From Variovorax fucosicus (GTDB lineage Bacteria; Pseudomonadota; Gammaproteobacteria; Burkholderiales; Burkholderiaceae_C), in the NCBI RefSeq assembly GCF_030316825.1, contig NZ_JASZYU010000002.1, positions 992,001-1,056,000 of the forward strand: a stretch of DNA of 64,000 nt, in the 5' to 3' direction. Below the pieces are notes generated by a model. That model ran no database searches, was not told the DNA's origin, and saw nothing but the letters and a program-made list of their open reading frames with translations. This document shows positions 7,643 through 16,293 of this stretch, one piece after another. The position numbers and the translations under genes are program-made. How positions within the stretch are numbered: position 1 is the first letter of the stretch; the number at the start of each line of letters is the position of its first letter.

Positions 7643-8851
7643 TTGGAAGCTTTCATCTACGACGCCGTGCGGACCCCGCGCGGACGCGGCAAGGTCAACG
7701 GAGCGCTGCATACGATCGCGCCGCTCGAACTAGGCGCTGCCGTCCTCAGGGCGCTGCCGCAGCGCGGCGCTTTTTCACCTGACCTGGTAGACGAGGTCAT
7801 ATTCGGCTGCGTCGAGGCGGTGGACGATCAGGGGGCCAATCTGGCGCGCTCTGCCGTGCTGGAAGCCGGCTGGGGCGACACGGTTCCAGGCTTCATGGTC
7901 GCGAGATTCTGCGGCTCCGCCCTGGATGCGGTGAACACCGGCGCCGCCAAGGTCATGTCAGGACAGGCCGACTGCATCGTGGCGGGCGGCGTCGAGATGA
8001 ATTCTCTCGTGCCGATGCTTGTGGGCACGGGCGGCCCCTCCGTCAGCGATGTGTTCTTCAACGACCGTGTCTTGCAGACACCCCAGGGCGTCGCCGCCGA
8101 TCTGATTGCCACGCTCGAAGGCTTCTCCCGCACGGATGTGGACACGTTTGCGGCTGCGTCGCACCGCCGCGCGTTTGACGCGCAGCGCGCTGGCGCTTTC
8201 CGGCGTTCCCTGGTGCCGGTCCATGATCGGGTCGGCCGCCTGCTACTCGCCGAAGATGAACTCGTGCGAAGCGACGTCACAGCCGAAAGTCTGGGAAAGC
8301 TGAAGGCATCATTTGCCGAGAGCGGGCAAAAGATGGGCTTCGATGCGACGGTCCGCTATCGCTATCCGCAGGTCGACCGCATCGACCACATACATCACGC
8401 AGGCAATTCGTCAGGCATTGCTGATGGCGCATCGGCCGTGCTTCTCGGTAGCGAACGTGCTGGACGTAGCCTCGGCCTGACACCGCGCGCGCGCATAGTG
8501 GCTACCGCCAGCGCGGCCACTGACCCCTGCATCATGCTCACGGCCCCGGTGCCGGCCACTCGCAAGTGCCTCGAGCGTGCAGGGCTGACGGTAGACGACA
8601 TCGACCTGTTCGAAGTCAATGAAGCCTTTGCATCGGTCGTACTTCATTTCATGCGCCACATGAAGGTGCCCCACGAAAAGGTCAACGTGGTAGGGGGGGC
8701 CATTGCGCTCGGCCACCCGGTGGGTGCGACGGGCGGCATGTTGGTGGGGACCGTGGTCGACGAATTGGAGCGCCGAAACGCAAAGCGCGCGCTGGTGACC
8801 ATGTGTACCGGCCTGGGCATGGCGGTCGCGACCATCGTCGAGCGCGTCTGA
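7643..8851 (+). CDS. acetyl-CoA C-acyltransferase (thiolase)
   Basis: A 402-residue thiolase that cleaves 3-ketoacyl-CoA with CoA. The nucleophilic Cys90 is in FCGSALDAV, the active-site His in GGAIALGHPVGATG, and the second Cys in TMCTGLGMA. Thiolases of this group begin EAFIYDAVRTPRGRGK, which fixes the start at TTG 7643, preceded by AAAGGAA. A longer in-frame extension back to 7469 would add 58 residues unlike the family. The FadB/FadJ-like gene follows after 23 bases, forming a standard two-subunit beta-oxidation pair. Length matches FadA/FadI-type enzymes. Substrate chain length is not evident. Confidence 0.92.
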   Translation: MEAFIYDAVRTPRGRGKVNGALHTIAPLELGAAVLRALPQRGAFSPDLVDEVIFGCVEAVDDQGANLARSAVLEAGWGDTVPGFMVARFCGSALDAVNTGAAKVMSGQADCIVAGGVEMNSLVPMLVGTGGPSVSDVFFNDRVLQTPQGVAADLIATLEGFSRTDVDTFAAASHRRAFDAQRAGAFRRSLVPVHDRVGRLLLAEDELVRSDVTAESLGKLKASFAESGQKMGFDATVRYRYPQVDRIDHIHHAGNSSGIADGASAVLLGSERAGRSLGLTPRARIVATASAATDPCIMLTAPVPATRKCLERAGLTVDDIDLFEVNEAFASVVLHFMRHMKVPHEKVNVVGGAIALGHPVGATGGMLVGTVVDELERRNAKRALVTMCTGLGMAVATIVERV

Positions 8852-8874
8852 ACAACCAGTACAGGAAGCAAAAA

Positions 8875-10995
8875 GTGATTGACTATTCTGTAGGCAGCGA
8901 CGGCATCGCTCAAATCATCTGGAACAACCCGAACGGGCCGGTGAACATCAAGAATGCCGAGTCGCGGGCCGCTTTTGTGAAGGCCGTCGACGCCGCGGTA
9001 TCGGACCCAGCCGTCACGGGCATCGTCATCAGCTCAGCCAAACGAGACTTCTTGGCCGGCGGGGACATCGATGAGATCTACTCTGCGGCCAGCCCGGAAG
9101 CAGTCATCGCCAACGTGCGCGACATTGGGGCATGTCTGCGGCGCATGGAGCGCGCGGGCAAGCCCGTCGTGGCTGCGCTGAACGGCTCCGCACTGGGCGG
9201 TGGACTGGAACTCGCGCTCGCCTGCCACTATCGCGTGGCGGCCGATGACCAGCGGTTGCGCATCGGATTGCCCGAGTCGACCCTGGGTCTCATTCCCGGC
9301 GCGGGCGGCACCCAGCGACTGCCTCGGCTGATCGGCATTGCCCCTGCGTCGAAATTGATGCTCGATGGGAAAGCCGTGAATGTTCTCGAGGCGAAGTCGC
9401 TGGGCATCATCGACGCGATCGTGCCCGCCGATGAGCTGCTTGAGGCCGCACGGGTCTGGGCGTTGTCGCACTCGAACGTCGTACAGCCCTGGGATGCCAA
9501 GGGATTCCGCTACCGCGACTTCGAGCCGCAATCGCGTGAAGGGCGCTGGTTTTTCTTCTATGGCTGGCCAAAGCTGCGCGGCAAGTCGCCGGCGGGCGAT
9601 TTGGCGCCCGGGGCCTTGCTGCATGTGCTGGCCCAGGGCCTGGAGCGCGGCATCGACGCCGGCCTGGAGATTGAGGCCCGCTACTTTGGCATGGTGGCAG
9701 CCTCGCCGTCGGCGAAGAACCGAATCCGCACCAGCTTCATGGCTGCGAACGCCGCGCGCAAGCTGGCGCGTCGGCCCGCGGGGGAGGCCACTTTCGAGCC
9801 GCGCCGTGTTGGCGTGATCGGTGCCGGCCTGATGGGCGCGGGCGTCGCACTGGTCTGCGCGCGCGCCGGACTGCAGACGGTACTCATTGACACGACGGAC
9901 GAAGCCGCGCAGCGCGGCAAGGCTCGAATCGCCAAGACCTTTGATGGCGCCGTCGAGCGGAAGCTGATGACGCCTCAAGCGCGCGATGCCGCTCTGGCTC
10001 GCCTCGAAGCGGGTAACAACATGGCGGCGCTCGCAGGCTGCGACCTGGTCGTCGAGGCGGTCGTCGAATCGGTCGAGGTGAAGTCCCAGGTCTTCCGCAA
10101 GATCGCCGAGGCGGCGGGTCCGCAAGTGCTGATCGCATCCAATACGTCGTCGCTGTCGATCAACGCACTTGCAAAGGGCTTGGCTCAGCCTGCCAACTTC
10201 ATCGGGCTGCACTTCTTTGCGCCGGTCGACCGCATGCAATTGGTCGAGGTCATTCTGGGCGGCGAGACATCGCCGCGCACACATGCGCACGCGCTGGACT
10301 TCGTCAAGCTGCTGGGTAAGACGGCCGTCGTGGTGAATGACGGGCCGGGCTTCTACACCTCACGGGTGGTGGCTGCCTACACGCGCGAAGCCCTCACCAT
10401 GCTCGACGAAGGTGTCTCGCCGGCGCTCATCGACAACGCTGCGTTCATCGCGGGGATGCCCATTGGCCCGCTGGCCATGGCCGACCTCACATCCTACGAC
10501 CTGTTGACCGACATTCTTTCCAGCCTGCAGCGCGAGGGTCGCGGCACGGCCTGCGAATCCGACAAGGCGTTGGCCGCGGCGAAGAAGCTGGTCGAGGCTG
10601 CACGCGTGGGTCGCAAGGGGCCAGGCGGTGTGTATGACTATCCCGAAAGCGGCAAGGTCTTGTGGGCGGGGCTCAGCGAGGTGTTTCCGCCGCTGCGGCG
10701 GCAGCCTGAGGCGGACGAAGTGGTGCAGCGCTTGATGCACGTGCAGTCGCTGGAGACGATCCATGCGATCGACGAGGGCATCGCCGAAGACGCGATGGAG
10801 ATCGATCTGGCCTCGGTGCTCGGCTGGAGCTATCCGGCCTGGCGCGGCGGGGTGCTGGCGCATGTGGACGACACGGGCCTCAAGGAATTCGTGCACCAGT
10901 GCGACGTGCTGGCCGAGCGGCACGGCCGCCGCTTCCTCAGCCCAGATTCGTTGCGTCGCCGCGCTGAGACGGGCGAGACCTTCCATGTGCATTGA
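8875..10995 (+). CDS. bifunctional enoyl-CoA hydratase / 3-hydroxyacyl-CoA dehydrogenase (FadB/FadJ-like)
   Basis: A 706-residue two-domain enzyme. The N-terminal crotonase half has the oxyanion-hole segments FLAGGDIDE and NGSALGGGLELALAC, and PESTLGLIPGAGG with the catalytic glutamate region. The NAD-binding dehydrogenase half starts near residue 311 with GVIGAGLMGAGVAL, continues with SNTSSLSINALA and GLHFFAPVDRMQLVEV, which carries the catalytic His, and ends with the C-terminal helical repeats. GTG at 8875 is preceded by AGGAAG. It is adjacent to the thiolase and 15 bases upstream of the thioesterase, and carries out the middle two steps of beta-oxidation. Size matches FadJ/FadB and related isoforms. 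Confidence 0.93.
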   Translation: MIDYSVGSDGIAQIIWNNPNGPVNIKNAESRAAFVKAVDAAVSDPAVTGIVISSAKRDFLAGGDIDEIYSAASPEAVIANVRDIGACLRRMERAGKPVVAALNGSALGGGLELALACHYRVAADDQRLRIGLPESTLGLIPGAGGTQRLPRLIGIAPASKLMLDGKAVNVLEAKSLGIIDAIVPADELLEAARVWALSHSNVVQPWDAKGFRYRDFEPQSREGRWFFFYGWPKLRGKSPAGDLAPGALLHVLAQGLERGIDAGLEIEARYFGMVAASPSAKNRIRTSFMAANAARKLARRPAGEATFEPRRVGVIGAGLMGAGVALVCARAGLQTVLIDTTDEAAQRGKARIAKTFDGAVERKLMTPQARDAALARLEAGNNMAALAGCDLVVEAVVESVEVKSQVFRKIAEAAGPQVLIASNTSSLSINALAKGLAQPANFIGLHFFAPVDRMQLVEVILGGETSPRTHAHALDFVKLLGKTAVVVNDGPGFYTSRVVAAYTREALTMLDEGVSPALIDNAAFIAGMPIGPLAMADLTSYDLLTDILSSLQREGRGTACESDKALAAAKKLVEAARVGRKGPGGVYDYPESGKVLWAGLSEVFPPLRRQPEADEVVQRLMHVQSLETIHAIDEGIAEDAMEIDLASVLGWSYPAWRGGVLAHVDDTGLKEFVHQCDVLAERHGRRFLSPDSLRRRAETGETFHVH

Positions 10996-11010
10996 GGCGA
11001 AGGGGCGGGC

Positions 11011-11433
11011 ATGACAGCCAAATTCACCCTCGAGCAAGGCGCCCAGGTGCTGGCCGACGCCACCATGCCCGGTTGCGTGCGTGAGCTCGGCCTCACCGTG
11101 GAGCACCTGGGGAAGGGAAGCGCGACGCTGCGGATGCGGCCCACGCCGATGGCCTGCCGCGAAGGTGGTATCTACGCCGGCCAGGCGCTGTCGGCGTTGG
11201 CCGACACCGCCATGTGCTTTGCCATCTGGACCGACGGCCGCGGCCGCCGGCCCGTGGCCACGGTGGATCTGCACATGACCTTCCTGAGTGGCGGCGGCAA
11301 GGAAGACCTGCTGGCCAAGGCAGAAATCGTTCGGTCGGGCCGCACACTTTCATTCTGCAAGGTTTCGATGGTGTTGGCCGATTCGGGCAAGGATGTCGCT
11401 TCCGCAATGGCCATATTCAGCCTGCCGGCATAA
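11011..11433 (+). CDS. PaaI-like hot-dog thioesterase
   Basis: A 140-residue single hot-dog protein of the PaaI/YdiI type, which would release free acid from an acyl-CoA. The core helix motif is present as GGIYAGQALSALADTAM, followed by VATVDLHMTFLSG. In most members the position before the helix is His-Gly-Gly; here it is Tyr-Ala-Gly, so the usual His is missing. ATG at 11011 follows GGGGCGGG. The gene lies between the bifunctional enzyme and an acyl-CoA dehydrogenase, all on one strand, and may relieve CoA sequestration. The altered motif leaves its activity open. Confidence 0.82.
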   Translation: MTAKFTLEQGAQVLADATMPGCVRELGLTVEHLGKGSATLRMRPTPMACREGGIYAGQALSALADTAMCFAIWTDGRGRRPVATVDLHMTFLSGGGKEDLLAKAEIVRSGRTLSFCKVSMVLADSGKDVASAMAIFSLPA

Positions 11434-11474
11434 GGCGCTCCCGTCCGCCATCAAGTTCAAGCGAGAAGGTACCC

Positions 11475-12638
11475 ATGATTGAACGCACTCTCTTCGGCCC
11501 CGAGCATGAGGCTTTCCGCGACAGCTTCCGCCGCTTCCTGGACAAGGAAATTGCGCCCTACCACGCCGCCTGGGAGGAGCAGGGCTACGTCGATCGCGCG
11601 GTATGGAAGAAGGCGGGCGACAACGGCTATCTATGCATGTCGCTGCCCGAGGAATATGGCGGTTCCGGCGCGGACAAGCTCTACTCGGTGATCCAGATGG
11701 AAGAGCTGGCGCGCGGCGGCTACAGCGGGATCGGCTTCAACCTGCACAGCGAGATCGTCGGCCCGTACATCTTGCGCTACGGCACGCAAGATCAGAAGAA
11801 GAGATTTCTGCCCAGGCTCGCGAGCGGCGAGATCATCGGCGCCATCGCCATGAGCGAGCCGGACGCTGGCAGCGACCTGCAGGGCATCAAGAGCACCGCG
11901 ATCAAGCAGGCCGATGGCAACTACCTGCTGAACGGCAGCAAGACGTACATCACCAATGGCTGGCACACGGACCTGGTCATCGTCGTCGCCAAGACCAACC
12001 CCACTGCCGGCGCAAAGGGCACGAGCCTCCTGCTGGTCGAACGCGGCATGAAGGGTTTGACGTACGGCAAGCCGCTCAAGAAGCTGGGCTTGAAAGCGCA
12101 AGACACCGGCGAGCTGTTCTTCGACGATGTCAGCGTCCCCGCCAGCAACCTGCTGGGCGGCGAGGCCTTGGAGAACAAGGGCTTCATCTGCCTGATGGAG
12201 CAACTGCCCTGGGAGCGCACCCAGATCGCGATCGGTGCCGTGGCCACCGCGCAGACCGCGATCGACCAGACGGTGCAATACGTCAAGGATCGCAAGGTGT
12301 TCGGCCGCGCAGTCGCCGACTACCAGAACACCCGGTTTGTCCTCGCTGAACTGCAAACGGAGGTGCAGATCGCCCGTGTGTTCGTGGACAAGTGCATGGA
12401 CCTGGTGCGAGAGGACAAGCTCGACGCCGCGACCGCCAGCATGGCCAAGTACTGGGCCACAGACTTGCAGTGCAAGGTGCTGGACGAATGCGTGCAGCTG
12501 CACGGCGGCTACGGCTACATGTGGGACTGCCCGATCACCCGTGCGTACGCCGATGCGCGCGTGCATCGCATCTACGGTGGCACCAACGAGATCATGAAAG
12601 AGGTGATCTCCAGAGCGATGGGACTGGCTGGCCGCTGA
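11475..12638 (+). CDS. acyl-CoA dehydrogenase (isovaleryl/long-chain-type active site)
   Basis: A 387-residue FAD enzyme that forms a 2,3-enoyl-CoA. Family motifs are AMSEPDAGSDLQG near 125-137, YLLNGSKTYITNG at 150-162, and a C-terminal YGYMWDCPITRAYADARVHR leading to IYGGTNEIMKE. The C-terminal position where medium-chain enzymes carry the catalytic Glu is Gly (YGGT). Glu247 in LPWERTQIA lies where isovaleryl- and long-chain-type enzymes place their base. That favours a branched or long substrate and fits the racemase upstream. ATG at 11475 matches homologue starts, with GAGAAGG upstream. The intact C-terminus is the reference for recognising the relic at 7258-7401. Confidence 0.92.
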   Translation: MIERTLFGPEHEAFRDSFRRFLDKEIAPYHAAWEEQGYVDRAVWKKAGDNGYLCMSLPEEYGGSGADKLYSVIQMEELARGGYSGIGFNLHSEIVGPYILRYGTQDQKKRFLPRLASGEIIGAIAMSEPDAGSDLQGIKSTAIKQADGNYLLNGSKTYITNGWHTDLVIVVAKTNPTAGAKGTSLLLVERGMKGLTYGKPLKKLGLKAQDTGELFFDDVSVPASNLLGGEALENKGFICLMEQLPWERTQIAIGAVATAQTAIDQTVQYVKDRKVFGRAVADYQNTRFVLAELQTEVQIARVFVDKCMDLVREDKLDAATASMAKYWATDLQCKVLDECVQLHGGYGYMWDCPITRAYADARVHRIYGGTNEIMKEVISRAMGLAGR

Positions 12639-12683
12639 CCCGCCCGACCTATTCGGAAAACAACGTTGAAGGTGGAGTTGAAG

Positions 12684-14342
12684 ATGGACAAGACTGATTT
12701 CGAACTGCGCTTTACTCGCGGAAAGCACCCCTCCGGGGGCGGATACGTCGGTCTTCGGCCCGGGTATCGGGTCGACGAGAAGCTGGGCATGGTCTGCGAG
12801 TACGACGTGCCGGTCCCCATGCGCGACGGCGTGAAGATCTACGTCAACATCTTCCGTCCCAAGGCAGAGGGAAAGTACCCGGTGGTCCTGGCGTGGGCGC
12901 CTTACGGCAAGCACGAAGGCGCGGATGACTACTACGCGATGCTCCCGGGCTGCGGCGGATCGAAGGCATTGCATTCGGAATACGCCCGCTTCGAAGGGCC
13001 GGATCCGGCGGACTGGTGTCCCTATGGCTTCATCATCGTCTACGTCGATCCGCGCGGCGCCTGGGGTTCCGAGGGCGACTTGACGTTCATGAGCCCGCAA
13101 GAGCAATTGGATGGGTATGACGTGGTCGAGTGGGCGGGAACCCAGGCCTGGAGCAACGGCAAGGTCGGCATGAACGGCGTCTCCTATCTGGGCTGGAGCC
13201 AGTGGAAGATTGCCGCGATGAATCCCCCGCATCTGGCAGCGATCAATCCCTGGGAAGGCGTGAGCGACTTCTATCGCGAACTGGTCTTCCACGGCGGCAT
13301 CCGCAGCAATTTCACCGCGATGTTTCCGGGCACGATGTGCCGCCCTCGCAAACGCGCGGAGGATCTGCTGGCAATGGCCAAGGAGCATCCGCTGTTCGAC
13401 GACTATTGGGCCAGCAAGAACGCCGATCTGTCGAAGATCACCGTCCCTGCGTTCGTCGTCGCGAGCTGGTCGGACCATGGCCTGCATACACGAGGCACAT
13501 TCGAAGGCTTCAAGAAGATCTCTTCGAAGGAAAAGTGGCTCAGGGTCCATGGTCGCAAGAAGTGGGTCGACTACTACGACCACGTGGACATGCAGAGGCA
13601 GTTCTTCGACAGGTTCCTGAAGGGCATCGACAATGAAGTGAAGTACTGGCCTGCGGTCAACCTGGAGGTGCGCCAAAAGTACAACGTCGGCAACTACCGA
13701 GCAGAGAATGAATGGCCACTCGCTCGCACCAACTACACGAAGTTGTTCCTGAGTTCGAGCAACAGTTCCATGAGCACCTCCCCGTCGACGAAAGCTGAGC
13801 AAAGCCGCTACAGCGTTGACGACCTGAATGACAAGACTCAAAACGCATTCTTCGAATTCGACTTCAAAGAGAGAACGGAACTCACCGGCTACAGCAAACT
13901 GAAGCTTTGGGTGGAGGCTGTCGGCAGCGACGACATGGACTTGTTCGTGGTGTTCGACAAGTTCGATCGGACCGGCGACCGGGTGCCATTCCCCTCGCAG
14001 AGTGGCTTTGATCATGGCCCGGTGGCGTATGGGTGGTTGCGCGTTTCCCATCGCGAACTTGACGAAGAGCGATCGACGCCCCAGCAACCTGTTCTCAAGC
14101 ATCAGAGAGAGATCAAGCTGAGCCCGGGCGAAATCGTGCCGGTCGAAATCGAGCTCTGGCCTGCAAGTGTCTTGTTCGAGCCAGGGGAAACGCTGCGGGT
14201 GACGGTCCTCGGCAGCGATCTCCATGCGCACGAAGCTTGGAAACACACCGCAGTGCGAACTGCCAACCGTGGGATGCATGTCATCCACACCGGAGGCAAA
14301 TTCGATTCGCATGTGCTCGTGCCGGTCATTCCTGCCGATTGA
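12684..14342 (+). CDS. CocE/NonD-family serine hydrolase (X-Pro dipeptidyl-peptidase S15 type)
   Basis: A 552-residue hydrolase of the cocaine-esterase/S15 family. The nucleophile elbow is GVSYLG with Ser167; the candidate triad partners are Asp264 in WSDHGLHTRG and His289 in LRVHGRKK. The C-terminal third is the jelly-roll cap (LKLWVEAVGSDDMDLFVVFD, later LFEPGETLRVTVLGSDLHAH). No signal peptide is visible, so it is cytoplasmic. ATG at 12684 is preceded by GGTGGAG; an upstream in-frame TTG is less likely. Members hydrolyse esters, amides or acyl-amino bonds. In this cluster it could release the acid that later enters the CoA pathway. The substrate is unknown. Confidence 0.87.
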   Translation: MDKTDFELRFTRGKHPSGGGYVGLRPGYRVDEKLGMVCEYDVPVPMRDGVKIYVNIFRPKAEGKYPVVLAWAPYGKHEGADDYYAMLPGCGGSKALHSEYARFEGPDPADWCPYGFIIVYVDPRGAWGSEGDLTFMSPQEQLDGYDVVEWAGTQAWSNGKVGMNGVSYLGWSQWKIAAMNPPHLAAINPWEGVSDFYRELVFHGGIRSNFTAMFPGTMCRPRKRAEDLLAMAKEHPLFDDYWASKNADLSKITVPAFVVASWSDHGLHTRGTFEGFKKISSKEKWLRVHGRKKWVDYYDHVDMQRQFFDRFLKGIDNEVKYWPAVNLEVRQKYNVGNYRAENEWPLARTNYTKLFLSSSNSSMSTSPSTKAEQSRYSVDDLNDKTQNAFFEFDFKERTELTGYSKLKLWVEAVGSDDMDLFVVFDKFDRTGDRVPFPSQSGFDHGPVAYGWLRVSHRELDEERSTPQQPVLKHQREIKLSPGEIVPVEIELWPASVLFEPGETLRVTVLGSDLHAHEAWKHTAVRTANRGMHVIHTGGKFDSHVLVPVIPAD

Positions 14343-14357
14343 TGCCTGGAGATTCGC

Positions 14358-15065
14358 ATGCTGCCCACTCCTGAATCCATCGCAACGGTTGACGCCGCGA
14401 TCACGTCGCGCCGCGCGGTGCGCGCCTTCCTGCCGACGCAGGTGCCGCGCCGGACGGTAGAGGAAATTCTCGACGTCGCTTCGCGCGCCCCGTCGGGCAC
14501 CAACATCCAGCCGTGGAAAGTCTATGTCCTGGGCGGCGAGGCGAAGGCGTCCCTGTCGCGCAAGATCCTCGATGTCTACAACGATCCGGCCGCGCTCGCG
14601 CAGCAAAGCGAGGAGTTTCAGAATCACCCGACGGAATGGGTCTCGCCCTATATCGATCGGCGTCGCAAGGTCGGTTGGGAAATGTACAACCTGATTGGCA
14701 TCGCAAAAGGCGACGCGGCGAAGATGCACGAGCAGCGCGGCCGCAATTACGAGTTCTTCGACGCACCGGTGGCGCTGATGTTCACGATCGACCGCATCAT
14801 GGCCCCTGCCAGCTGGCTTGACTACGGCATGTTCCTGCAGAACGTGATGGTGGCGGCGCGCGCGCGCGGACTGCACACCTGCCCGCAGGGGGCATTCCTG
14901 AAGTTTCATCGGGTCGTCATGGAACACATCGGCGCGCCATCCGAGGAAATGCTCCTTTGCGGCATGTCCATGGGATTTGAAGACACCGGGGCGCCGGTCA
15001 ACGCGCTGGTCAGCGAACGCACGCCAGCGGCGAAATTCGCGAGGTTCATCGAAGTGCCCGAATAA
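14358..15065 (+). CDS. nitroreductase-family flavoprotein (second of two)
   Basis: A 235-residue nitroreductase-fold protein with the same layout as the one at 5431-6099: SRRAVRAFLPTQVPRRTVEE, then RAPSGTNIQPWKVYVLGG for FMN binding, then DYGMFLQNVMVAARARGLHT and CPQGAFLKFHRVVMEHIG. It begins 15 bases after the hydrolase, so co-transcription is likely. Two diverged copies in one catabolic island suggest different roles, or a heterodimer, since these enzymes are dimers with shared active sites. Function beyond flavin-dependent reduction is not readable. Confidence 0.9.
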   Translation: MLPTPESIATVDAAITSRRAVRAFLPTQVPRRTVEEILDVASRAPSGTNIQPWKVYVLGGEAKASLSRKILDVYNDPAALAQQSEEFQNHPTEWVSPYIDRRRKVGWEMYNLIGIAKGDAAKMHEQRGRNYEFFDAPVALMFTIDRIMAPASWLDYGMFLQNVMVAARARGLHTCPQGAFLKFHRVVMEHIGAPSEEMLLCGMSMGFEDTGAPVNALVSERTPAAKFARFIEVPE

Positions 15066-15167
15066 AAGGCGCGACTGCAGAGGATCTGGCGACGGCGGGT
15101 AGAGCACGTCGCAACCCAAAGCCGGATCGAGGTACGACGGCGCACCAAACGAAAGTGACTTTCCGGT

Positions 15168-16244
15168 ATGAATTCCTTCACTGGCACCAAACCCGTCGCC
15201 GAGCGGCATGCATTTGACGCTCTGAAGCTGGAGCACTTTCTCGCCGCGCGCTTGGCGGGTTTCGCCGGGCCATTGGCGGTCGAGCAGTTCAAGGGCGGGC
15301 AGTCGAACCCGACCTACAAGCTAATCACGCCCGGCAAGGCCTACGTGATGCGCGCCAAGCCGGGGCCGGCGGCGAATTTGCTTCCCTCGGCGCACGCAAT
15401 CGATCGCGAGTTTCGCGTGATGAGCGCACTCGGCGCAACCAGCGTGCCGGTCGCACAAGTCTATCTGCTGTGCGAAGACGAGTCCGTCATCGGTCGCGCC
15501 TTCTATGTCATGGAGTTCGTCGATGGTCGCGTATTGTGGGACCAGTCGCTGCCAGGCATGGACAACGCTGAGCGCGGGGCAATCTACGATGAGATGAACC
15601 GCGTCATGGCGGCGCTGCACTGTGTCGACATCGAGTCCGTCGGCCTGAGCAGCTTCGGCAAGCCAGGCAACTACTTCGAGCGCCAGATTGGCCGCTGGGG
15701 CAAGCAGTACGCCGCATCGATCACCGAGCCGATCCCCGCCATGGACAGCTTGATGCAGTGGCTGCCGGCGCATATCCCGGCGGCGGCGCGGGACGAATCG
15801 CAAACAGCTGTCGTGCACGGCGATTTCCGGCTTGACAACCTGATCTTTCATCCGACCGAGCCGCGGGTGCTGGCCGTGCTGGATTGGGAACTCTCGACAC
15901 TGGGCCACCCGCTTGCCGACTTCAGCTACCACTGCATCTCGTGGCATATCGCGAATGGTACGGGGCCCAGCCTGGAGGGTCACGACATCGCGTCCCTCGG
16001 CATCCCGTCTGAGCTCGAATACGTGCGCCGGTATTGCGAACGCACCGGGCGCAACAACGTAGATGAGGTGATGGCGGACTGGAACTTCTACCTCGCCTAC
16101 AACCTGTTTCGCATCGCTGCGATCGTGCAAGGCATCGCAAAGCGTTCGCTCGACGGCACCGCGTCGAGCGCGCAAGCTGGACAGGCGGGGGAGGGCGTCA
16201 AGCGCATTGCCGCACTCGGCTGGCGGTTCGCCCAGGCAGGATAA
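15168..16244 (+). CDS. aminoglycoside-phosphotransferase-like kinase (ACAD10/11, LvaA type)
   Basis: A 358-residue APH-fold kinase. The N-lobe has [20 protein letters not shown] with its Lys-containing strand; the catalytic loop is [15 protein letters not shown] and the metal-binding segment [20 protein letters not shown]. This is the group fused to acyl-CoA dehydrogenases in eukaryotic ACAD10/ACAD11. In Pseudomonas the relative LvaA phosphorylates 4-hydroxyacyl-CoA. The next gene, 49 bases on, is an ACAD10/11-like dehydrogenase, which supports such a coupled role rather than antibiotic resistance. ATG at 15168 is preceded by 102 bases without a gene after the nitroreductase. The exact substrate is unknown. 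Confidence 0.87.
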   Translation: MNSFTGTKPVAERHAFDALKLEHFLAARLAGFAGPLAVEQFKGGQSNPTYKLITPGKAYVMRAKPGPAANLLPSAHAIDREFRVMSALGATSVPVAQVYLLCEDESVIGRAFYVMEFVDGRVLWDQSLPGMDNAERGAIYDEMNRVMAALHCVDIESVGLSSFGKPGNYFERQIGRWGKQYAASITEPIPAMDSLMQWLPAHIPAAARDESQTAVVHGDFRLDNLIFHPTEPRVLAVLDWELSTLGHPLADFSYHCISWHIANGTGPSLEGHDIASLGIPSELEYVRRYCERTGRNNVDEVMADWNFYLAYNLFRIAAIVQGIAKRSLDGTASSAQAGQAGEGVKRIAALGWRFAQAG

Positions 16245-16293
16245 CAAGCGCCGCACATGGCGCACCCGTTCCCAGATGCAGGAGACGAAACGC

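Noticed and set aside
11631..15236. A 1201-codon open frame on the minus strand opposite the dehydrogenase, hydrolase and nitroreductase genes
   Set aside because: It is His/Arg/Val-rich, has no recognisable domain, and lies exactly antisense to three well-supported genes. Long antisense frames are expected in GC-rich coding DNA.
15168..16244. Antibiotic (aminoglycoside) phosphotransferase
   Set aside because: The kinase fold matches, but the subgroup and the adjacent ACAD10/11-like dehydrogenase argue for acyl-CoA metabolism.
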